The position numbers and the translations under genes are program-made. From Clostridiales bacterium UBA1758 (GTDB lineage: Bacteria; Bacillota; Clostridia; Oscillospirales; UBA1758): 9,270 nucleotides of DNA. Position 1 is the first letter of the stretch. Each line of letters begins with the position of its first letter. Below are positions 1-6,364 of the stretch, piece after piece. The stretch lies in contig DCHG01000029.1 in the NCBI GenBank assembly GCA_002315595.1, forward strand, positions 32,837 to 42,106, written 5' to 3'. The notes under the pieces are model-generated. The model was given only the letters and a program-made list of their open reading frames with translations, searched no databases and had not been told where the DNA came from.

Positions 1-905
1 CCGCCGGTAAAACCGACCGTTCCGAGGAATTGTCGGCACGCATTACCGCCGCGTTTTCCGGTCACGACGAACAATTTGAAATCGTTCGCACGCAATACCC
101 CCATCACGCCACGGAACTTGCGAAACAATACGGTAGTACCGGCGAACACCTCCGTCTGTACGCCTGCGGCGGCGACGGAACGCTCAACGAAGTTCTTTCT
201 GGAATGTATCCGTATCCGAATGTCGAATTGACGCAGATCCCCGTCGGGACGGGAAATGACTTTATCAAAGCCTTCGGCATGAATGCGGCGGGGAATTATA
301 TGGATCTCGATGCGCTCATTCACGGCAAGACCGCAAAGGTCGATTTGCTGGAAGTTGACGGAAAGTACAGTATCAACATCATTTCCGCGGGCTTTGACGC
401 ATCCATCGCAGAGCGCGTGACAAAGTACAAAAAACTCCCCTTTGTCAACGGAAAAATGGCGTATAATCTGTCGATGGTCTACTGTTTTTTCAAAAACGTT
501 TATCATCGCTTCGGCTATCGTTTCAACGGCAAAACCATGGATGAAGCCGATTTTATCTTCGCCGTAGCCGCAAACGGAAAGTATTACGGCGGCGGATTTA
601 AAGCGGCTCCGACCTCCGACTTGCAGGACGGACTGATCGACTTCATCCGCGTTCCCGCCGTTCCGCGCCGCAAAATGCTCGGACTTGTGAAAATTTACAC
701 GCTCGGCGAGCATTTGGAAAAGACGGACTTCATCAAATTGGAACGCACCAAGCAACTCAAAATCATCACCCACAAGTCGGTCCCGGTCAATGTCGACGGC
801 GAGATTTATCACATCGAGGATCCGGAAATCAACATCCTGCCGTCCGCGATCCGTTGGGTTGTGCCAAACACGCTCGACTGCCCCGACATGAAATTCGAAG
901 CATAA
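1..905 (+). CDS. Diacylglycerol/YegS-family lipid kinase, 5'-truncated
   Basis: This is the C-terminal 300 residues of a lipid kinase of the diacylglycerol kinase catalytic family (DgkB/YegS type), which transfers phosphate from ATP to a diacylglycerol-like lipid at the inner face of the membrane. The reading frame is open to the left edge and begins Ala-Gly-Lys at base 3, which fits the N-terminal Asn-Pro-x-Ala-Gly-Lys nucleotide-binding motif of the family, so only about ten residues appear to be missing. A TTG at base 30 gives a shorter open frame but lies after this motif and is not the real start. The family signature GGDGTLNEVL is encoded near bases 170-200 and the second loop, PVGTGNDF, near 240-262. 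The C-terminal part contains the expected beta-rich domain, including the VNVDGE motif near 787-804. A strong hairpin follows the stop codon. The exact lipid substrate cannot be told from sequence; phospholipid recycling is the usual role. Confidence 0.93.
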   Translation, partial: AGKTDRSEELSARITAAFSGHDEQFEIVRTQYPHHATELAKQYGSTGEHLRLYACGGDGTLNEVLSGMYPYPNVELTQIPVGTGNDFIKAFGMNAAGNYMDLDALIHGKTAKVDLLEVDGKYSINIISAGFDASIAERVTKYKKLPFVNGKMAYNLSMVYCFFKNVYHRFGYRFNGKTMDEADFIFAVAANGKYYGGGFKAAPTSDLQDGLIDFIRVPAVPRRKMLGLVKIYTLGEHLEKTDFIKLERTKQLKIITHKSVPVNVDGEIYHIEDPEINILPSAIRWVVPNTLDCPDMKFEA

Positions 906-913
906 ATACATGG

Positions 914-942
914 AAATCTCCCGGTCGTCCGGGAGATTTTTT
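914..942. terminator. Hairpin terminator between lipid kinase and AraC regulator
   Basis: There is a perfect 11-bp stem (914-924 with 929-939) around a TCGT loop, with GC-rich centre and a T run at 937-942 on the plus strand. It lies 8 bases after the lipid kinase stop. On the minus strand it begins at the TAA stop of the AraC-type gene (941-943), so the two convergent genes share it. The T tract is better on the plus strand; only three Ts follow the stem on the minus strand, so termination of the regulator transcript is less certain. Confidence 0.85.
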
Positions 943-1744
943 ATCTCATCATATGTGCATTGCGGTATTCGCTCGGCGACATCCCGTAGGCGCGTTTGAA
1001 CATTTTCGAAAAATTGAACGCGTCGTCGTAGCCGACGAAGCGTGCGACTTCACCGACTGGGTATTCGCTTTCGCATAAAAGTTCCGACGCATGGCGCAGA
1101 CGGGTTTCGACCAAAAATTCCTTCGGCGTCATGCCGACCTCAGCGCAGAAAATACGGCAAAGATAGCGTCGGTCGATATTCAAAAGTTCTGAAATCCCCG
1201 CAATGCTCACTTCGGACGCAAAATTCGCGCGGATATAGTCCACCGTTCGGGCAACGTGTTCACTGTGGTATGCGAGTTTCGTCGCCGCACCCTCTTTTTG
1301 AATGGTGGCGAGTGCTTCAAACAGTTTCGCACAGACCGTCAGTTCCAACGAATTGCTTTCGTCGGCGTGATAGCCCATTTGTGTGAAGATTTCGCCAAAC
1401 TTTTCCGGCGGACAGATGATCGGTGCCAGTTTGAAATCGGAATTGTCGAGCAATTCCTCCGCGCGTTCACCCTCAAACCCCATCCACACATAGGTCCACG
1501 GATCAAGTTCATCCGCCTCATACAAATACAGTTGCCCCGGTCGAATGAGAAACGCCTGCCCCGCTTCGGGATGATATTCCACCCCGTCAATTGCAAAACG
1601 ACCGCGGCCGGAGATCACAAAATGAATTAGGAATTTGTCTCCCCGTCCCTGGGCGGAATGAAGCGGTTCACAGTCCTCACTGCCACAGTTCAATGGAGAA
1701 AGGTCACGAAATCCGTAATTTATCAGCGCAAAATTCTTCATCAT
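941..1744 (-). CDS. AraC-family transcriptional regulator
   Basis: This 267-residue protein has the two-domain plan of AraC/XylS regulators. Residues about 15-95 form a cupin-type sugar-sensing domain (family pattern of short beta strands, with HFVISGRGRF at 41-50 and AFLIRPGQ at 64-71). Residues about 165-262 form the paired helix-turn-helix DNA-binding domain: the first helix-turn-helix around 179-201 and the second around 229-251, ending in the family signature FSKMFKRAYGMSPSEYR. It is divergent from an alpha-galactosidase operon, separated by 118 bp that contain two direct repeats 21 bp apart, so the likely job is sugar-dependent control of that operon. The start is the first of two adjacent ATGs; a GGAGG site lies 8 bases upstream of it. 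The effector is unknown; a galactoside is an inference from the neighbour. The gene has no visible defects. Confidence 0.93.
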   Translation of the reverse strand: MMKNFALINYGFRDLSPLNCGSEDCEPLHSAQGRGDKFLIHFVISGRGRFAIDGVEYHPEAGQAFLIRPGQLYLYEADELDPWTYVWMGFEGERAEELLDNSDFKLAPIICPPEKFGEIFTQMGYHADESNSLELTVCAKLFEALATIQKEGAATKLAYHSEHVARTVDYIRANFASEVSIAGISELLNIDRRYLCRIFCAEVGMTPKEFLVETRLRHASELLCESEYPVGEVARFVGYDDAFNFSKMFKRAYGMSPSEYRNAHMMR

Positions 1745-1767
1745 GGCGGTTTCCTCCGAATTCTCTA

Positions 1768-1800
1768 TGGTGACATTTTAACATGGATTGGTTACATTTT
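1768..1800. promoter_or_regulatory. Probable AraC-type operator: two direct 12-bp half-sites
   Basis: TGGTGACATTTT at 1768-1779 and TGGTTACATTTT at 1789-1800 match at 11 of 12 positions and start exactly 21 bp apart, which is two turns of the helix. AraC-family proteins typically bind two direct half-sites at this spacing, one per subunit, with the promoter-proximal half-site touching the -35 region. The second repeat abuts the glycosidase promoter, and the first covers the likely -10 of the regulator gene. That placement suits activation of the glycosidase operon and repression of the regulator's own gene. Binding itself is inferred. Confidence 0.65.
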
Positions 1801-1804
1801 GCAA
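1775..1804 (-). promoter_or_regulatory. Predicted promoter of the AraC-type regulator gene
   Basis: Read on the minus strand, an extended -10 (TG, one base, then TAAAAT) lies at 1775-1783, and TTGCAA at 1799-1804 serves as -35 with an 18-bp spacer. The -10 overlaps the first operator repeat and the spacer/-35 overlaps the second, which would allow autorepression. Confidence 0.5.
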
Positions 1805-1832
1805 TTCATTTTTTCGTGAATTATGTTATGAT
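1799..1832 (+). promoter_or_regulatory. Predicted promoter of the alpha-galactosidase operon
   Basis: An extended -10, TGTTATGAT, lies at 1824-1832. No good -35 sits 17 bp from it (TTCATT at 1805-1810 is the best, with 16 bp), as expected of an activator-dependent promoter. An alternative pairing is TTGCAA (1799-1804) with TATGTT (1822-1827), 17 bp apart. TTGCAA reads the same on both strands, so it could serve both divergent promoters. A 6-bp inverted repeat (AATTCA 1803-1808, TGAATT 1817-1822) lies between the two elements. The glycosidase ribosome binding site, AAGGAG at 1850-1855, follows 18 bases after the -10. Confidence 0.5.
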
Positions 1833-1862
1833 TAATTAAACTGGATAAAAAGGAGATCATTT

Positions 1863-3677
1863 ATGAAACTTTCGAATATTGCCGATGCGTCGCTTCGCAT
1901 TGTCACCCATAACGGCAAATTCACCTACACCGCGCAGGATTTCGGTTTGACCGCCGAAAAACTCACCGGCAAATTTGCGGGTATGGAACTTCAACTTCAT
2001 CTCGAAGAAAAAAACGGCGGTGTCCTTTTTTATGCCGAGGTCAAGGGCGACAACGCCTTGTATGTTTCCCGCATCGAATTTGATTTTGTCTACCGTGAAC
2101 CCGGCGTAGAACTCAGTGCCCGTCTTGTTCCTGCACATCCCGATCAGGCGTTCTGTGCCCTTTCCGCGGTCGATCCCGACAAGAAAAACAACATCGAAAC
2201 CGGCCTTTTCGGCGGAAGAAACGCCCCTTGCTTCTATCTCGGAACGATCATTCCGCAAAAAAATCTCAATCAGTATTCCATTCGCCGTCTCGGTGGGGAT
2301 GAACTGACCTATACGGCGTCCACGGTCTTCACCATCGGTCAGGGCGAACTTGACCACGCGTGTTCCGAAAAAATGTGGATCTCCTCCGGCCGTCGCCCCC
2401 TTGAAACGCTCGAAGCCTTTGCCGCACTTCATCCCGACCTCGCCAACCGTGCGGAACCTTCAACCGGCTGGAATTCGTGGGATTCTTTCTTTGCCGCGAT
2501 CTCGCACGACGAAATGAAGCAGGAACTTGACGCAGTCGCCGCCGATCCGATCCTTTCGAAGCGTTTGAAATACTTCGTTCTCGACGACGGGTGGCAGCGT
2601 GACTGGGGCGAATGGCACGCCTGCTGGCGTTTCCCGGATGGTATGGCATCCATGGCAAAGGAGATCAGCGACGCCGGATTTACCCCCGGCATTTGGCTGA
2701 ACGGATGTAATGTCAACAACATGACGCATTTTGCCCTCCGCACCAACGGTCGCCCGTTTATCAAAGATCAGTACGGCGATGTCATCGGTCGCGGCGACTA
2801 CTACATCGTCGATCCGACCAGTCCGGAGGGACGGCAGTTCTACATCGACACCTACACCCAACTTTACAAGGACGGCTACCGTCTGTTCAAGGTCGATTTC
2901 GTCAATCAATTACTGCTCGGCGTGGACTTCTATAAAAAGGATTACGGCGTCTACGACGCCATGCGTGAACTGTTTGCAATCATCCGTGAATGTGTCGGTC
3001 CCGACAGTCACATCCTCGGTTGCGGAATGTCCGCCGCAGTCGGTCCGAATGTCGTCGACTCTGCCCGTATCAGTGCGGATATCCACAATATGTGGTCGCG
3101 TTATCTTTGGACGGCTTCCGAACTCGGACTTGCATGGTGGTACAACGACAAATTGTTCCGAATTGACCCCGACTTTCTCATCGTGCGCGGTGACGAGACC
3201 TCGCTTGAAAATGAAACGAATGTCTACTGGCCCGGGGAACACGCCCCGATGACCGGCGTCGTCGCAATCGACTCGTTCCGCCGCCGTCCCGTTTTCGACA
3301 AATACGAAGCCGATTCGTGGGCAAAACTCGTTCGTATTTCCGGCGGCAATGTCTTCGCAGGTGACCGTGTGGGACTTTTGAACGATGCGGGACTTGATCT
3401 TCTGCACAACAACCTCGATACCACCGGCGCGACCGTGCGTCCGCTTGACCTCGGCGACGGCATTTCTCCGTCCATGTGGTACAGTGTTTCCAACAAAAAC
3501 GAACATTCGCTTTTGCTTGTCAACCTGCTTGACCATGCCGCGCAAAAAGAATTCGACTTCGACGAATTCGGCATAGACGCTCCCGCAAACGTTGATTCTT
3601 CCCTGCCGATTGACCTCGGCTCCGGCAAGTTGACCGTCAGTCTCGAACGCCATCAAAGCGTTCTTGTACGCTGGTAA
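1863..3677 (+). CDS. GH36-like alpha-galactosidase
   Basis: This 604-residue protein belongs to glycoside hydrolase clan D and most resembles family GH36 (melibiase), which removes terminal alpha-galactose from oligosaccharides such as melibiose and raffinose with retention of configuration. Residues about 1-195 form the N-terminal beta-sandwich; the TIM barrel starts at GWNSWD (202-207). LDDGWQ (240-245) and the downstream FPDGM (257-261) are family motifs. FKVDF places the probable nucleophile at Asp345, and RISAD places the probable acid/base at Asp406. The C-terminal beta domain starts near residue 515. There is no signal peptide, so it acts in the cytosol on imported sugar. It is shorter than many GH36 enzymes (about 700 residues), and the stretch before the acid/base reads GCGMSAAVG where typical bacterial members have a GCGAPL-like form, so substrate preference may differ. 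AAGGAG lies 7 bases before the ATG. The next gene follows after 14 bases. No sugar transporter is in view. Confidence 0.85.
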   Translation: MKLSNIADASLRIVTHNGKFTYTAQDFGLTAEKLTGKFAGMELQLHLEEKNGGVLFYAEVKGDNALYVSRIEFDFVYREPGVELSARLVPAHPDQAFCALSAVDPDKKNNIETGLFGGRNAPCFYLGTIIPQKNLNQYSIRRLGGDELTYTASTVFTIGQGELDHACSEKMWISSGRRPLETLEAFAALHPDLANRAEPSTGWNSWDSFFAAISHDEMKQELDAVAADPILSKRLKYFVLDDGWQRDWGEWHACWRFPDGMASMAKEISDAGFTPGIWLNGCNVNNMTHFALRTNGRPFIKDQYGDVIGRGDYYIVDPTSPEGRQFYIDTYTQLYKDGYRLFKVDFVNQLLLGVDFYKKDYGVYDAMRELFAIIRECVGPDSHILGCGMSAAVGPNVVDSARISADIHNMWSRYLWTASELGLAWWYNDKLFRIDPDFLIVRGDETSLENETNVYWPGEHAPMTGVVAIDSFRRRPVFDKYEADSWAKLVRISGGNVFAGDRVGLLNDAGLDLLHNNLDTTGATVRPLDLGDGISPSMWYSVSNKNEHSLLLVNLLDHAAQKEFDFDEFGIDAPANVDSSLPIDLGSGKLTVSLERHQSVLVRW

Positions 3678-3691
3678 GAAAGGATGCTTAT

Positions 3692-4450
3692 ATGAAGATT
3701 CGCGATCATCTTTGGATTTGGGGACACCCGGAAAACAGTTTGCACCATTTATTCGGCTTAGAACACGAATCCCATGTCACGCCGATTGACGGAATTCACG
3801 AACTCGGCGCACGCAATCTTTTCTACATTCCGATGGGACGAAAAGTTGACCGTAACGCACTTTCCGCCGAAATGCAGAAAGAATGTAACCGCTTCGGTTG
3901 GAGCATTGAAAACCCCGAAATGCTTGCCGAACTCCTGCCGCTGAAAGCGGACAATCCGTCGCTTGGTATCCTGATTTTTGACGATTTTTTCCGTACCGAA
4001 GAAAACGAAAACTCCATTGACCATTATTCGATCGAATCGCTCGTTGATTTTCGCAAAAAAATCAATGCCGCCGGTATGGAACTCTGGGCGGTGTTTTATG
4101 AGCGCGACATTGAGTTCGACCTGACGCCGTTTTTGACCTGTTTCGACGGAATGACTTTTTGGTTCTGGTCGCAACCGACCATCGAACAATATGAATCGAC
4201 CATCGTCCGCTTCATTGAAAAGACTCCCGGTCTGAAACGTATGGTGGGTTGCTATCTTTACGACTTCGGTCGGGAAAAATCCGCCGATCCGAAACTTGTC
4301 GAGCGTGAATTGAACCGCGATATGGATTTTATCCGTGACGGAAAGATCGACGGCGTGATCCTTCACACCAACGCCGTTGGCGGCTACGGCGAACCCGGCT
4401 ATGATGCCGCCATCAAGTGGGTTGCGGAAAACGGCGATAAAGAGATATAA
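3692..4450 (+). CDS. Unrecognised barrel-like protein in the glycosidase operon
   Basis: I do not recognise this 252-residue protein as a named family. It has no signal peptide or membrane segment. It shows alternating hydrophobic strands and helices with acidic or aromatic residues at strand ends, as in a TIM barrel: LWIWGH (7-12), NLFYIPM (42-48), LGILIFDDFF (91-100), ELWAVFYERD (130-139), FDGMTFWFWS (151-160), MVGCYLYDFG (184-193) and DGVILHTNA (220-228). Asp97/Asp98, Glu137, Asp191 and His225 are candidate active-site residues by position only. It starts 14 bases after the alpha-galactosidase stop with an AAAGGA site 7 bases ahead of the ATG, so the two are almost surely co-transcribed. 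A role in handling the same glycan, or as a hydrolase-like accessory protein, is an inference from position and fold pattern. A terminator follows directly after the stop. Confidence 0.8.
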   Translation: MKIRDHLWIWGHPENSLHHLFGLEHESHVTPIDGIHELGARNLFYIPMGRKVDRNALSAEMQKECNRFGWSIENPEMLAELLPLKADNPSLGILIFDDFFRTEENENSIDHYSIESLVDFRKKINAAGMELWAVFYERDIEFDLTPFLTCFDGMTFWFWSQPTIEQYESTIVRFIEKTPGLKRMVGCYLYDFGREKSADPKLVERELNRDMDFIRDGKIDGVILHTNAVGGYGEPGYDAAIKWVAENGDKEI

Positions 4451-4453
4451 CGC

Positions 4454-4491
4454 AAAAACGGAGTGCAAGGCAAGCCTTGTACTCCGTTTTA
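4454..4491. terminator. Bidirectional hairpin terminator between glycosidase operon and azlD
   Basis: A long stem pairs 4455-4470 with 4475-4490 (16 positions, with one G-T pair at 4465/4480) around a CAAG loop. The stem base is an A run on the left and a T run on the right, so U-rich ends form on both strands: TTTT in the plus direction and TTTTT in the minus direction. It begins 4 bases after the plus-strand stop and ends 5 bases before the azlD stop, so it serves both convergent units. Confidence 0.87.
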
Positions 4492-4495
4492 TCAT

Positions 4496-4801
4496 TCAAA
4501 AAATCAATCCGAGAATCAGTGTCACAACGCAGACCGCAGACGCAACCAAAAACAGATTGCCCGAAATCCATGCGGTCAGTATCCCCGCGCCCATTGCGGC
4601 GATACCGATCCAAACACTCCCCGTTTCCGTAATAATCGCCGGGAACACCATCACCGAAAGCGTGACATACGGCACATAGTGCAAAAACGAGCGAACGAAG
4701 CGATTTTTAATGGGCTTTTGCAAAATCAGCATCGGCAGGACACGGATAATAAAGGTCACGCCCGCCGCAACTGCCAAATAAAGCGCAAGATTTTTTGTCA
4801 T
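4496..4801 (-). CDS. azlD: AzlD-family branched-chain amino acid exporter subunit
   Basis: This is the small partner of a two-component branched-chain amino acid exporter (AzlCD/BrnFE type) in the cytoplasmic membrane. Its 101 residues are nearly all hydrophobic and form about four short membrane segments, the normal size for the family. Family features are RVLPML at 20-25 and the SFLHYVPYVTLSVMVFP stretch at 38-54. Its ATG overlaps the azlC stop by four bases (ATGA), so the two are translationally coupled, and AzlD is expected to pair with AzlC. A bidirectional terminator follows 5 bases after the stop. Export of leucine, isoleucine, valine or toxic analogues is known for relatives; the exact substrate here is not visible. 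Confidence 0.88.
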   Translation of the reverse strand: MTKNLALYLAVAAGVTFIIRVLPMLILQKPIKNRFVRSFLHYVPYVTLSVMVFPAIITETGSVWIGIAAMGAGILTAWISGNLFLVASAVCVVTLILGLIF

Positions 4802-5520
4802 CGGTCTTCCTCCTCATCCTTGATCGGAAACACCAGTGCAAAAAAAGTCGACACCACAAGCGTGATGAGGATGATGCGCACGCCCGATGACAGATTTGCA
4901 AACCACGGGATCAATGTCGCGCCAAGACTCAACGCCATGGATGAAATGACCGCGGCAAAAATGACCTTTGACTTCTTTGCCGCCGGAATGACGGTTGCAA
5001 GGAACATCCCGTACAGTCCCATGCCAAGCGAAGTTACCGCCACTGCGGGGAGTGCATTGCCGAGGATTGCACCAAACAAGGTACCGAGCGCCCACCCGGG
5101 AATGATGAGTACCATCATTCCCACGCCGTATTTTAGGGTGAGGGGCTTATTTCGTGCAATGGACACCCCGAAAAGTTCGTCCGTCAAATCAAAACCGACG
5201 ATCATACGGTGGTGAATTTTCATTTCCGGCGACATAATCTGTCCAATGACGCAACTCATCAGCAAATATCGAATGTTGGCAATGAGTTCCACCATTGCCA
5301 TTTCCAAGTAACTTCCCGCAGCGGCAACGGTGGTAAAGAACGCATATTCACCGGCAGATGCGTTTAAAAGAACACTCGTCAGCACGGCAAATCCCGGCGT
5401 CACACCGGCACGCACCGCCATAATGCCGATGGTAATCGCACTTGCAAAATAGCCAAGGGCGATCGGAATTCCCGCTTCCACGCCGGCAACAAAGTCCCTG
5501 TTTTTACTCTCGGTGGTCAT
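4798..5520 (-). CDS. azlC: AzlC-family branched-chain amino acid exporter, large subunit
   Basis: This 240-residue integral membrane protein is the large subunit of an AzlCD/BrnFE exporter that removes excess branched-chain amino acids. It matches the family in length and in the conserved order: an N-terminal G-rich segment (GIPIALGYFASAITIG, 17-32), the NASAGEYAF stretch (53-61), ANIRYLLMS (81-89, equivalent to the family's NxRHxLM) and GFDLTDELF (109-117) with its conserved acidic residues. Hydrophobic segments lie at about 14-35, 134-154, 159-179, 185-206 and 213-232. The C-terminus is strongly acidic (DEEEDR). It overlaps azlD by ATGA. An AGAGGA site 5 to 7 bases ahead supports the ATG at 5520. 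A strong extended -10 promoter lies upstream, and no regulator gene such as an Lrp-type AzlB is next to it. Confidence 0.9.
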   Translation of the reverse strand: MTTESKNRDFVAGVEAGIPIALGYFASAITIGIMAVRAGVTPGFAVLTSVLLNASAGEYAFFTTVAAAGSYLEMAMVELIANIRYLLMSCVIGQIMSPEMKIHHRMIVGFDLTDELFGVSIARNKPLTLKYGVGMMVLIIPGWALGTLFGAILGNALPAVAVTSLGMGLYGMFLATVIPAAKKSKVIFAAVISSMALSLGATLIPWFANLSSGVRIILITLVVSTFFALVFPIKDEEEDR

Positions 5521-5567
5521 AATTTCCTCTTTTTCAATCTTTCGAGCATTGTACGGAATAATTATAA

Positions 5568-5596
5568 ATTATATCATATTCTTTTATTCGGCGCAA
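5568..5596 (-). promoter_or_regulatory. Predicted azlCD promoter
   Basis: On the minus strand a consensus extended -10, TGATATAAT, lies at 5568-5576, and TTGCGC at 5591-5596 is 17 bp upstream of the hexamer. A second TATAAT lies at 5561-5566. The leader to the azlC start is about 40 bases, with no room for a riboswitch. Confidence 0.65.
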
Positions 5597-5705
5597 TCCG
5601 CGTTTTATACATCCGTTATACACCATTTTTATCGGGATATTGTTGAATTTTTCGCTTTCATTTCTATGAAAAAACCACAAAAATCGTTTATTCCGTCAAT
5701 AAATG

Positions 5706-5734
5706 TTGAATAATTACACAAAACAAGATAAAAT
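5706..5734 (+). promoter_or_regulatory. Predicted promoter of the Cys-rich membrane protein gene
   Basis: TTGAAT at 5706-5711 and TAAAAT at 5729-5734 are separated by exactly 17 bp, a good match to a housekeeping sigma factor promoter. The leader is about 40 bases and contains a small GGGA/TCCC inverted repeat near 5748-5757 just ahead of the AGGAG ribosome binding site (5765-5769), which is 9 bases before the ATG. Confidence 0.65.
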
Positions 5735-5778
5735 GAATATGTCAATGGGGATTTTCCCGAAAAAAGGAGAACAAGATC

Positions 5779-6324
5779 ATGTCAGAGCCGATCAAATGCG
5801 CTGTTTGCCAAAAGCAGAACGCTGATTTTACCGACAAATTCATCCTCGTCAACTCGACCTCGTCTTCATCCTCCGTTCATATTTCAGCGGATACCCAACA
5901 AGTCACGACATGGACGCAGGAATCCGTTCGTTGCGTCGAAGACCTCGGCATTTGCAAACATTGCCTGCGAAAAGTTAAAATATCCTCAATCGTCGGTTCC
6001 GTGCTGACCGCCGGCATCTTTTGTGCGATCCTTTCGGTCTGCTTTGATAAAGGATGGTTCTTTCCTGTATTGTTCGTCGTCGTTGCAGGTCTCGGCATTG
6101 CCAGTGTTATTTCGGAAATTTTGATGGATTGGCCGTTCATTCTCGAACGAAAACTCCGCGAAAAACATTCCGAAACGCAATATGTGCCAACCGATACGAA
6201 ATATTACTGTAAGCGCGGGTGCCAAATCCCCGACAAAAAGATTTTTATCCGCAAAAACGATCTGCGATTAAAAGAAACTGCCGAAAAATTGTTCGACGCG
6301 CTTTATCATTCACAAAACGACTGA
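5779..6324 (+). CDS. Unrecognised Cys-rich protein with two membrane segments
   Basis: I do not recognise a named family. The 181-residue protein begins with a likely zinc-binding region: CAVC at 7-10 and CKHC at 59-62 form two CxxC pairs, with one more Cys at 52. Between them is a Ser-rich stretch (26-32) and a Thr/Gln/Ser-rich segment. Two hydrophobic segments follow at about 67-88 and 93-115, then a charged C-terminal region with a further Cys pair (144 and 148, CKRGC). This suggests a membrane hairpin with both ends in the cytosol and a zinc-ribbon-like head. It stands alone with its own promoter and a strong terminator, so its job is not shown by neighbours. The AGGAG site and consistent codon use support it as real. 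Function unknown. Confidence 0.8.
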   Translation: MSEPIKCAVCQKQNADFTDKFILVNSTSSSSSVHISADTQQVTTWTQESVRCVEDLGICKHCLRKVKISSIVGSVLTAGIFCAILSVCFDKGWFFPVLFVVVAGLGIASVISEILMDWPFILERKLREKHSETQYVPTDTKYYCKRGCQIPDKKIFIRKNDLRLKETAEKLFDALYHSQND

Positions 6325-6364
6325 AAAACGCCCCGTCTTCTTTATCGAAGACGGGGCGAATTTT
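6325..6364. terminator. Bidirectional hairpin terminator between Cys-rich gene and argH
   Basis: A perfect 12-bp GC-rich stem pairs 6329-6340 with 6347-6358 around a 6-base loop. An A run at 6324-6328 becomes a T run on the minus strand, terminating argH, and TTTT at 6361-6364 serves the plus strand. It lies 4 bases from the plus-strand stop and 4 bases from the argH TAA at 6363-6365. Confidence 0.9.

Larger units (their letters stand above)
5521..5778. other. AT-rich divergent intergenic region (258 bp)
   Basis: The gap between azlC and the plus-strand 181-residue gene is AT-rich and carries a promoter at each end. Between them are short elements of unclear value: TTATACA repeated at 5605-5611 and 5616-5622 (11 bp, one helical turn, apart), an inverted repeat TTTCAT/ATGAAA at 5656-5671 with a 4-base loop, and GTTGAAT at 5642-5648 and again at 5705-5711. 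An open frame at 5513-5713 has no ribosome binding site and low-complexity composition, and is not called as a gene. Confidence 0.6.

Noticed and set aside
1745..1862. A catabolite-response (cre) element in the glycosidase promoter gap
   Set aside because: I looked for a TGNAANCGNNNNCA-like palindrome; the TGACATTTTAACA stretch is superficially similar but lacks the central CG, and it is better explained as an operator repeat.
2910..3656. A 248-codon minus-strand frame antisense to the alpha-galactosidase (and similar ones at 1857-2432 and 2460-2909)
   Set aside because: These are in the same antisense register of the glycosidase, lack ribosome binding sites and resemble no protein family.
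3758..4495. A 245-codon minus-strand frame antisense to the 252-residue barrel-like gene
   Set aside because: It runs through the terminator hairpin and has no plausible start site; the plus-strand gene has a good ribosome binding site and operon position.
4463..5215. A 250-codon plus-strand frame across azlD and azlC
   Set aside because: It starts within the terminator hairpin and its product is rich in Arg, His, Asn and Pro, typical of the antisense of membrane protein genes.
5513..5713. A 66-codon plus-strand frame in the azlC divergent gap
   Set aside because: It overlaps the azlC start and promoter, has no Shine-Dalgarno site, and its aromatic-rich sequence is what AT-rich non-coding DNA would give.
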